Source: Dermacentor variabilis (Eukaryota > Arthropoda > Arachnida > Ixodida > Ixodidae). Taken from it: a DNA stretch of 64,000 nt. Where the stretch lies: positions 55,804,255 to 55,868,254 of the forward strand of contig NC_134576.1 of assembly GCF_050947875.1 (NCBI RefSeq). The letters are read 5' to 3'. The notes under the pieces are model-generated. The model was not told the DNA's origin. It ran no database searches and was given only the letters and a program-made list of their open reading frames with translations. Shown one piece after another: positions 55,530-64,000 of this stretch (positions are counted from its first letter, which is position 1; the number at the start of each line of letters is the position of its first letter). Made by a program: the position numbers and the translations under genes.

Positions 55530-56585
55530 AATCCTTACCAACTAGCTGAACTTTCTGTTGTTCTAAGGGATCGAGAAATCGGATTCAGGAGTGATGGAGT
55601 TGTGATGATGTGAGTCTGCAGTTGTATCCATAGGACTTCCAAATCCTTCGAATGGGGCCGAATGGGAGGGGGCAAAGTGCGTCGAGATGAATTGTAGTGT
55701 TGGCAGATGTCGTGGTATATAATGAGCCTATCACGTGAGGCGCCGGCCTCAGCCTGCCCTTTTGTTGTCTGTGCCCGTTCCGTGAAACTTAGGGCGCAGG
55801 CATGAGCGGCTTCGTTGCCTGACAGGCCCTCAGCACAGGAGCCCAAACGAGTGTGACATCTGACTGAACTGCGGATTTGAGTGCGATTCTTCCAGCCAGT
55901 CTGCCGGTAAACTCAGCTCCATGGTTGTGCATGGCTGATCTAGAATCGCCGATGACAGTGGAGGCTGAGGGAATAGAGAGAGCCAGTGCTATGGATGTCT
56001 CTTCTGCCTGCTCTGAGACGGGGCTGCATATGGAGGCCGTAGGCACGAGCTGCCGTTTTGGAGATACTGCCGTGAGGGCGAATTTATCGGGGTGTGAGGG
56101 GCATCCTGCGGCTTCAGCGTATAGTGTGCCGGGCAGTTTGTCACAAGGGAAGGTTAATGCATACTTGGAAAAGTATGCATCTTCCGGCAGTGGAGTTTGC
56201 GAGTCTGAGATTGCGCTATGGTCTCCGGTGTCAAGAAATCGTTCTGTGGATGTTCGCATGGGAGATGGGGCGTAAGTTATCGGGGTCCATGTGTTTGCTT
56301 GGTTTTGGAATGAAGGTAACCCTGGCGTCTCTCCATTGCTTGGGGAGGGTTCCCAGCATTCGCTAATGTATTTTGTGAGTGAGGCAACTGCTTGGCCTGT
56401 CGAAGTTACGGAGCATGTTATTAGACAACTGATCAGGCACCGATGCCAACGTTGCTTTCAGGTTCGCCATAGCGTTTGCAACCTCAGCCTCCGCAATCGG
56501 GGCGGGCAGTTCCAGGTTGCGAGATCCAGCAAAATTTACGTGGGATCTGTGCAGAGTTAGTGCAAAATATCCGCTAAGCTTCTTC
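55530..56585 (-). pseudogene. I-like LINE with RT core deleted and RNase H retained
   Basis: Minus-strand blocks are PAPIAEAEVANAMANLK (56530) and PDQLSNNMLRNF, then near 56350-56270 DARVTFIPKPSKHMDPDN. The frame then passes directly to an RNase H-like region (56259-55789) with TVIGDSRSAM (catalytic Asp), TLVWAPVL and, in another phase, GLSGNEAAHACAL. The RT palm, normally several hundred residues after the IPKP block, is missing, so there is an internal deletion near 56270. A perfect 10-bp hairpin lies at 56157-56180. Confidence 0.65.
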
Positions 56586-57540
56586 CTGGTCGGAACCCAC
56601 TGTGCAGTTCCGCTGCACACAACTTTTCTCCACCCAGTTCGATAGTTCTAATTTTACGGCTTGCAATGCCATTCTATATGTCACCAACATTACTGTAACT
56701 GGCCTGTACAATTCTTTTTATCATTATCACCCTTACCTTTGTAGATGAGTTTTATCTAGCTTTCGTGCCATCCATCCATAATCTTCGTTTTTATCACTTG
56801 CTCTATGACATTGGTAAGTAGTGCCTTGTTCTTTGGACTGAGGTTTCGGTTAGCTGTGGTGGGACTTCATGAGGTTCTGCGGTGGTTTATTAGGGACATT
56901 TCGTTTTCCTCCTTGTAGTAAATGCTTTCTATTTGGCTTCTCTGTTGTAGGTGGATGTGTTTGTGTCTTAACTACGCTTTGCTTCATGCCGAAGTTATCC
57001 CAGATAACGTCTGTGAATTACCGCAGCACGTCGTTAGAAGATGTTACCGTTTTCATTCTAATAGCTGCTTGCGAAGATTTCGTTGGAGCTGCGAGTGTTC
57101 TTACATGGTTCTAGCAGGTTTTTGCTTCTCCTTTGTCTCTTTGGCGAATGTTATGCGCGAAGCATTCTCGTACTTATTTAATTTTATCCTGCAGGAGCTC
57201 TCTCGTCACTCTTTCTTTCGTGGTATTTGTTCCCTCTAAGAAGCATCCCTTCTTCGTGAATTGTCAGCTATTTGGCTTCTCGATGATCCTAAGGCACCTG
57301 CTTACGTTCTTAAGTAGTTTACTTTATTTCTTTGTTCCACCGCTTACATCGTTCTCTCTTTCTAACCCAGCATTTTTTTTTTTGCCTTCCGTGTCTTATC
57401 TCATGACAGATAAATTCTACCAATTTCTTATATTGCTTGACTGTCGTAGCAAATGCTTCCGACTACTTGTTTCGGTTTTTTGCGATCTCTGTTGTTCGCG
57501 TTTCATTGATTTAGAAATTCTACTGCTATGAATGCGTGTA
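56586..57540 (-). pseudogene. LINE reverse transcriptase fragment, 5' half
   Basis: On the minus strand 56870-56590 reads, with shifts, LIYKGKGDNDKKN, then PVTVMLVTYRMALQAVKLEL and CTVGSDQ. This looks like the NYRPITV-type fingers region of the LINE family whose palm and C terminus are at 59210-60767. The region up to 57540 is Lys/Arg-rich in this orientation and probably the linker upstream of RT. Confidence 0.5.
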
Positions 57541-59209
57541 TTGCGTTAAAATGTTCCAATTTTTTTTGTGTTAATGTTTTAAGGTTTACTCATCATTTAG
57601 CCCGCATAACGCGGCAATTCCTCTTGGCTGCGCAGAAATGAGCCTGCATCATCAGCCGCGGTGTGTGTATGGGTTGGGAAATATTTGGCAATGTGTCTGT
57701 ATTCAGTCCACATGAACTAGCTCCTGTGAACTGTCAACGTGAATGGGAAGTAAAAGATAACACGGCCAACGTAATGAAACCCCAAAACTTCTGAGCATTT
57801 CTTCAGGATTCACAATCGTTGTCATGCATTTCAAGTCTAGCAAACTTCAAATAACTGTACTGTGTCTATGTTTGACTCCTGCATGAGGGCGATGACCTCG
57901 CTCAACGTAGTGATCACTGCGATTGGTAAACCAGCATGATTGATGTAAGCTTCGTGGTTCGCCATGGCCTTCTGCACTGTAAGGCATGAGATTCAAAGCG
58001 TATTGCGAAGACAGAGATAATCCGGCAACCATTTGTGAGAAAAAAGTTCCCTAAAATGGGTGAGTGCTTTCTGAAGCACCCTATGCAAACGATTGAAAAA
58101 AATAAGTTCGATGACCCTTAACCACTTATGAGTTGTGAAAATGGTAGTATTAAGGTCCATTTGAACGCCGCTAAGCATTCTTTCGGGTATTCTACTGCGA
58201 TTGATGTTTGTAAGCTTTCCTGTGGGTTATCTTATTGAGATTCGCGATTAAATTGGGGCGGGATATCATTTTTTTAGCGTTTCTACGTTAGCATGTTGGC
58301 GTTAGCGTCAATACCGGAAACCATTAGACGCTATTGATGAGATATCAGGAGTATTTTTTTTTCACGCAGTGCGTTCTCTAATGCGTACGGGGAGAGTCAA
58401 GCTGACGATGTCTTCATCCGCGATGTCTTCATCGTAGGACAGGAAGAGGTCGCGTGTGTAACCTTCGAGTCGCAACGGTGTAGATGTGGTTGGCAGCTGC
58501 GGGTTGGGGTGGATTTGGGTGACGGCGCACGCTACTATGTCGCGATATTGTAGCGGTTCGTAGCACGTCTCGTGCGGAACTCCGCTTTCCTCCTCACCCT
58601 ATCGTAGCACCTTCCTCCTTCTTTGTCGTCTTCATGCTGCCGCTGTACCCTCTCCCGATGCTTTCCTCCTCGCGCTCCCTTCGCTATTACTGTGTTTCGT
58701 TCTACACTCGTTCGTTCTGGCGTTTACGTCGACGCTCAACGCAGGAACGGGAAGCCCATGCGAAGAGGTACCGTATATAAGTAGACGCATACTGTTTACA
58801 ATCGATCAAAGCAGCCACCCGTTGATTTTTGGTGATACAAGTCAACATATTATGAGATTGCAAATGGCTATGATTTTAATTATGACCCTGAATTCTATTC
58901 TGTCAATGAAGAATTTGTAAACAATTGAAGGAAATATAAAGCTGACACGCCTTGAGCTAGCCACTTTGTGATCGTGAAGCTTATCAAACCGATAGAGGAA
59001 GCCCGCCAAAATTGAAAAATATCGTCACTAACTATCCGCCCGCATCGAAAAGCAGCGCCCTCAAACATCCTCTACAGGAGTTGATGGGCGCACTCTTTCG
59101 AGGAAGTATTAACAATAAGTTACAAGCACTCTTATCATCACGAAGGCACCGCGCTGTTCCTGTCGGGGTGGTAATTGCTTTTTAGCCTGCTTGAGGGCGC
59201 TGCTTTTCG
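57541..59209. other. Unassigned DNA with a 21-bp inverted repeat pair
   Basis: No supported gene. Perfect inverted repeat: 59044-59064 (ATCGAAAAGCAGCGCCCTCAA) and its complement at 59191-59211, 126 bp apart, ending where the LINE at 59210 begins. 58540-58780 is CT-rich on the plus strand. Confidence 0.45.
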
Positions 59210-60767
59210 ATAAGAGCTTTTGAGAGAGATTTACCTAGAAAATACCGTTTGCGTTGAATGGGAAGGGATGTGGAGCGAGGAGAAAGTTCATATCAACAAG
59301 GGGCTGAGGTAGGGGTGCCCTTTATCCCCGCTCTTGTTTATGATGTACATGGTGAGGATGGAGAGGACGCTAGAAGGAAGTAATATCGGGTTTATTCTCT
59401 CATACAAACAGGCATGTGCAGAAATAGAGCAGCAACTCCCAGGTTTATTTTATGCGGACGACATTGTGTTGCTAGCTAACAAGCAAAGTGATTTGCAACG
59501 TCTGGCTAATATCTGTGGACAGGAAGGCAACGATTTAGGTTTGAAATTTAGTGTTAGGAAATCAGGGGTTATTGTATTCAATGAAAACAGTGAACAGACA
59601 GTGGAGATACAGGGCCAAGAAATACCTCGGGTAACAGAATATAAATACCTCGGTATATGGATAAACGAAGGCAATGGGTATATGGAAACACAGGAAAAAA
59701 CCATAACAGTAAAGGGGAAGAGAAATGCGGCCATAATGAAGCCCAGAGCGCTATGGGGATACAATAGGTACGAGGTCCTCCGAGGTATTTGGAAAGGTGT
59801 AATGGTTCCAGGACTTACTTTTGGAAATGCGGTTGTTTGCTATAAATCAGGGGTACAATCAGAACTCGACGGGAACCAAAGGTCAGTGGGTCGCCTCGCA
59901 TTGGGCGCTCACGGGAAGACTACAAATGAAGCGGTGCAGGGTGATATGGGCTGGACTAGTCTTGAAGTGAGGGAAGCTCGCAGTAAAATTGAGTATGAAG
60001 AACGGCTGAGGAATATGGAAGAAAGTAAATGGGCTGGGAGAGTGTTCAGGTATCTGTACAGGAAAAACATTGATTCACAGTGCAGGAAAAGAACTAGGAA
60101 GCTTACAAGCAAGTATGCGGCCTGTAGGGTGGACAACACAGCAACAAAGAAGGTCAAGCGGAAAGTCAGAGAGGCTGAATTCTTCTCATGGGTGGCGGCA
60201 ATGGAAAAAGAACCTGCCATGAGTAACTACTTAAAAGAAAAAAAAACGAAATCAGGAAAGAAACCATTTATGATAACTCAAAGGGAAGCTCATTACTTTT
60301 CGAAGCGAGATCGGGATGCCTTAGAACACGCACCTATAAAGCGAGATATAGGAAGGAAGAAGAAGCATGTGCTTGCTGTGGTAAAGCTAGGGAAACTACG
60401 GAGCATGTTTTATTAGAATGTGAAGACGTCTACCCAGCGGTCGATTTAGGCACCACTGGCCTCCTTGAAGCCCTTGGGTTCAGAGGGAGCAGTGGTAAAG
60501 CAAACATGTCCCAATAGACATTATTAAGAGGCGACTGGAGGATTGGTGGAAGAAAAGTAGGGAAACGACAAAAGACGGAGACGTACAAAAGCACAGTTCG
60601 CAATAGGGGATCAGAAAATTTGGGCGTGGTAGTTCATAGTGTTTTTTTTGTCTTTTTTCATTGTTTCACCTAGTTAGGACATTAGGCAGTATAGTAGCAA
60701 GAGCTTGGTGGCGCAACCCACCGCCCCGTTCCAAAGGGGACGCTCATAACATCCATCCATCCATCCA
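59210..60767 (+). mobile_element. Non-LTR retrotransposon, 5' truncated
   Basis: Coding runs from ~59220 (IYLENTVCVEWEG) through RT motif B, motif C and the C-terminal knuckle to a 3' UTR. The end GGTGGCGCAACCCACCGCCC, then CCATCCATCCATCC (60709-60767), is a type of LINE end I remember as common in ticks. The CATC-type tail resembles that of the 25745 LINE. Clade is uncertain. Confidence 0.8.
59230..60520 (+). pseudogene. LINE reverse transcriptase palm to zinc knuckle
   Basis: Motif B reads GLR-stop-GCPLSPLLF, with TAG at 59310-59312 in place of the conserved Gln codon. The frame then stays open to 60418. The catalytic box is intact (LPGLFYADDIVLLANKQSD, near 59450). Downstream are YKYLGIWINEG, GYNRYEVLRGIWKGVMVPGL and RLALGAHGKT. 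Near 60355 a one-base shift moves coding into EEEACACCGKARETTEHVLL and then ECE, a CCHC-type knuckle, ending near 60516. One nonsense change and one frameshift make this one of the less decayed elements here. Confidence 0.8.
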
Positions 60768-61853
60768 GGCGTATGTTTAGGGACGTCATATTTTTCGCGG
60801 TAATAATGTATCAGCCGGAAATATTTACGGTCAGAAAGTAACCGGCTGAAAACATGACAGATTTATTCTTTGTCTTTGATAATTTCCCAGAAATTCTTTG
60901 TTGATCAAATGATAATCAGAGCAGTAGATGCAATGTGAACGATATGCACTTGGCTATCTTCGAGGAGAAAGGCCCCGTTTTGTAAACAACGTGATGAATG
61001 ATAGGTGGGACACCCCGTATAGAAAACATGGTTAAGCAAACAGCTTGGCCATGCTTGGCCTCATGGCGGCTTAGTCGGTGTTTCGTTTTTCGTTTTTTCT
61101 TCTCGCGAAAGAAGTGAATCAAGGCTACTTTCTGCGTATTATATTTCTTTAGTCTTTTTCGTTCAGTGGTCTGCAAAGAACTCACCTATTTAACGAAAGT
61201 TGTGACCTCCCAAATTGCCGTCGTATTCTTTACATGCGAAGCCCTTCGGCTAATATGCCTAGCAAGGTATGAAGGCAATGCAGAAGTACGAAGCATATAT
61301 GTATCATGTTGGTTTCAACCGCAGTGATCGTTGTGTTGGTCGACGACATCAGCTTCATAGAGGAGGCAACTGTAGACGTAAAAAAATTTTACTACACTTG
61401 AAATGCGTGACAACGATGGCAGTAACACTAAATTTGGTTTGACTAGCATCATTTAAACATGCAAAAAATCAATCAAACAGAGAGGATTTACGAATTAGAC
61501 AAGTATCGCATACGTTAAACAATATGAATCTTACGATAAGGTAGTCATGAAATGATTTCAGTGTTCGTAAAAAAAAAAGCTGCTGACTGTATAGCTCACT
61601 CTTGCAGTCAGGAAGCGGTCTGTTAAAAAGCTCAGGTAGAGAATCACTCGTTCTTTAAGCTTTATACGAGGATCCCTGACAGTGAACAAAATTTTGTGAC
61701 GACGTTTTTCTTTTCCCTCTTATCAATCCTCTTGATTCTGTGCTGAATTGTGGGTATCGGTGGAGTGTCGAAATGTCATTAGGTTTGCAGGTTTCTTACT
61801 TGCTTTGGCTGTGCAATGAGCACACAGTTCCACCACTCTGCTCGTGTTTTTGA
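60768..61853. other. Unassigned intergenic or intronic DNA
   Basis: AT-rich, no convincing frames. The last 150 bp before the exon contain pyrimidine runs and several AG acceptor candidates (61790, 61827, 61897). Confidence 0.45.
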
Positions 61854-61897
61854 CATCTGTTGTTCTCACGGGGGGTCTCGGTTTTCGTGTCGTGCAG

Positions 61898-63161
61898 AGG
61901 ACTCCTTGAGGGCAGCTACAGCAGGGGCGCCAAACCAGCGTCTTCCGAGATGTTACCCCGTTTTCCCAGCTCTGGCTTATCCCAGGCCATGCCGCCACCA
62001 GCTCCTTGGACCAACCAGTGCAACAACTCGTTCCACCAGCCCGCTTCCCCTATGGCCGCCGGCATTCGCGGGGGCGACTCAGGGACTGCCGCTTCCTCGA
62101 CGACTGGATCGCCTTACCAGCATCTGCACCATCGGCAAGTTTTCATGCCTGCCAGCGACTCGCACCAGTCGATCAATGTCACGAGCTACGACCTGTGCTC
62201 TGCCTCAACGTCGGCGACCACACGAGGGTTTGCACACAGTGCGTCCGTTGCAGAAAGCGGCCTTCAGTTGCCGCAGGATTTCCAGCAACCTGGGATGAGC
62301 AGTCACCACATGACGACCCCTTCCCACGCATCGACTGCGACCCCGTCGAAGGCTCTGGCCTGTTCCGAGACCGCAATTGCGACCCAGCAGGCCATGATGC
62401 CATCGCCCGTCATTCAGGAGCTGCATATTTGTGAGTTGCCGGCCCATGATCCGCACACGTACCTTCCCTCCCTGGCCACGCTGTTTCATCACGAGGCCAT
62501 GTTACATTTTGCCACGACACACATCCAGCCCACTAAGTCGGCTCATGAGCAGCCTATTGACATTTCAAGCCAGCAACAGAGCGGGCCGAGTTCGATGATA
62601 TCCCAGCAGCAAGACGGCGTCAGTGGCCAAACGAGTCAATGCAATCAGCAGCAACTGCACCAGCAGCAGTACCAAATTCAAATGCCCGGCGTGCTGAGTG
62701 TGAAGCAGATGCAGCATACGGATTGTGACAACACGATGGAACAGCAACGTATTCAATCCACCCATTCGCAGAGCGTGAACGACCACAATATCACGCCTCC
62801 GATGTCTTCAGACTACCAGATGATGGCGCCGCAGTCGCACCTACACAGCAGCAGAGTCTGCGGTGGCTGTGCTGTCGGACTCCACGCGAACGTCAAACCC
62901 ATCTTTGGGCTGTATCGTCTCAACGAGCTCCCCTTGGTGCCAGATTCTCTGCTCCACCATCAGCAGCAGAGATTCGACACGTCCACTAACTCCATGACAC
63001 AGCAGAACTTCTCGCCGCTGCAGGAGCAGACAGCGTCTCCTTCTCCCGAGGCGAGCACGGAGCAGTCTGATGCCGACGGGGCCACGCCTGAAGCCGGCGT
63101 CGGGCCAGGAGCCGAGACCGCAGACGCCAACGAAGCGTTGCAGAGGAACGATTCTCGGTGA
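61898..63161 (+). CDS. Putative host exon: Gln/Ser/His-rich protein of unknown family
   Basis: The reading frame is open from 61854 to the TGA at 63159-63161 (about 435 codons), far longer than expected in this GC-balanced DNA. I start it at an acceptor-like TCGTGCAG ending at 61897; the first in-frame ATG is 61949 (MLPRFPSSGLSQAMPPPAPW). The product is disordered in character: a Ser/Thr/Pro/His-rich N-terminal half, a Gln-rich block near residues 235-290 (NQQQLHQQQYQIQ), a segment with CGGCAVGLHANVKPIFGLYR near residue 345, and an acidic Pro/Ala/Glu C terminus. Such composition is common in transcriptional regulators, but no DNA-binding domain is visible. The stop TGA lies inside a strong donor, CG|GTGAGT at 63157/63158, so translation may continue in a later exon. 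Confidence 0.6.
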
Positions 63162-64000
63162 GTCAAATATACACCCTTAGTTGAGTTCGTTTAAGAAGTT
63201 TAGCTTGGGTGCAGGTTGGCAGGTCAAGTTCTCAGCCGCATTCCAACAGGGGTGCAGTGCAAACAGGCTGGTGTACATTTGGTACAGTGAGATCGTTCTT
63301 TGAGAGCACTGTCAGAGCGCTTTTTTTCGTTGTCACGTATGAGGGAAACGTCAAATCGTATTCTGTAAAGTAGCGACACCATAGATCATTGCCGTCGCTC
63401 CCTGACCCGCGCCACTGTCTTCCTTTCTCATCGCTGTCGCTGAGTCAGTGCTTCCGGGGCGCTGATTGGCCGCGGCGCATGAAATCGCCCTATTAGCTGA
63501 CTCTGTCGTCAAGGACACGTCATGAAACTTGTTTCAGCTATTTTTTACTTCTTATCCGGCCGCCGTTCGCCTACAACGTGTTGATCGCGCTGCGACAGCG
63601 CACGTGCGTTTTGCAAGTTAAGTGAGCTGCGTTTGCGGTAAGAATTCCTGGCTGCTGCTCTCTTCAATGCAGCATCAGGCCGTAAATATGACTACGCCGG
63701 TTTACAATTCCGCGAGGAAAATGGGATGTCATGTGGCGAAATCAAGGGCTCCGAAACATTAAAAGAATACACTTCGCCCCCTTCGAAACACGCCGTTCCC
63801 TGCGGCGAGAGCACTGTACTTCTCCTAAAGTATGTAGGCAAAGTTGCACGAACAATCGTAGAATTTTTGCAAACCAGACTGTCCCGAGAATTTTAGCGGA
63901 ACGCAACAGTGCATTGCCTGCACATCTACGTGTGTAAAACATGTCGCTAGCGTTTCTTTTCTACGAGTGTGTTTGTTCCTTTTCACTTTCGCATTATTAT
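63162..64000. other. Probable intron start, possible alternative promoter
   Basis: After the donor, 63380-63640 is GC-rich and contains an AP-1-type TGAGTCAG (63441), an inverted CCAAT box (GATTGG, 63464-63469), CTTCCGG, and a GCG|GTAAGA donor at ~63637. This would suit a CpG-type promoter with a short untranslated first exon. The remainder has short frames without motifs. Confidence 0.3.

Noticed and set aside
61816..62434. Two other open plus-strand frames overlapping the Gln-rich exon
   Set aside because: They are shorter, in shifted phases, and rich in Arg/Pro/Cys as expected for out-of-frame reading of a Gln/Ser/His-rich exon.
1..64000. CRISPR array, operon or prokaryotic gene cluster
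   Set aside because: No regularly spaced repeats with unique spacers, no packed genes, and clear eukaryotic introns and SINEs throughout.

Overview
The window reads as nuclear DNA of an ixodid (hard) tick. It has no operon-like gene packing. Several copies resemble the tRNA-derived SINE described from ixodid ticks as Ruka, and there are APE-type, RTE-like and RNase H-bearing LINE remnants, a Ty3/gypsy-type LTR element and P-superfamily (THAP-type) transposase relics with spliceosomal introns. A metastriate tick is my best guess; genus and species cannot be set from sequence alone. Only one stretch looks like a host protein-coding exon (61898-63161). Almost everything else is mobile DNA, much of it nested.

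Region by region. 1-6145: a SINE split by a 4.77-kb gypsy-type retrotransposon (1329-6093, minus strand) with TG...CA LTRs and a 4-bp ATGC target duplication; it keeps a gag-like frame and a scrap of pol. 6146-16453: a decayed P-superfamily element (transposase exons between 10514 and 7302, minus strand) interrupted by a 5.5-kb element (10663-16185) with ~105-bp inverted termini and an 8-bp GCCGGGAC target duplication; that insert carries a Penelope-like relic. 16454-24990: SINE, a near full-length CR1/L2-like LINE (minus), then an RTE-like LINE inserted into the endonuclease region of another CR1-like LINE. 24969-40416: a ~5.4-kb block present twice in direct orientation (24969-30343 and 34699-40416), the two copies separated exactly by a 4.34-kb element with terminal inverted repeats CCCAGGTAGCAC (30344-34687). 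Copy B has gained a 456-bp tRNA-derived SINE; copy A carries a longer (GGAT)n array. 40417-50085: unassigned DNA, a Tc1/mariner-like transposase relic (42833-44150) containing three perfect hairpins, a THAP-domain relic, a second P-superfamily fragment (47703-49163) that preserves the empty site of the 10663-16185 insert, and an inverted copy of a ~1-kb repeat found in the duplicated block. 50086-61853: mostly unassigned DNA, a full-length SINE, and pieces of at least two LINE families in both orientations. 61898-63161: a Gln/Ser/His-rich open exon ending at a strong splice donor, followed by intron-like DNA.

The coding relics do not form a pathway. The useful content is the order of insertions, the duplication with an element at its junction, and a striking number of perfect short hairpins, one of which appears to be a fold-back-templated in-frame insertion in a transposase relic. 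Clade names rest on motif recognition without a database search.
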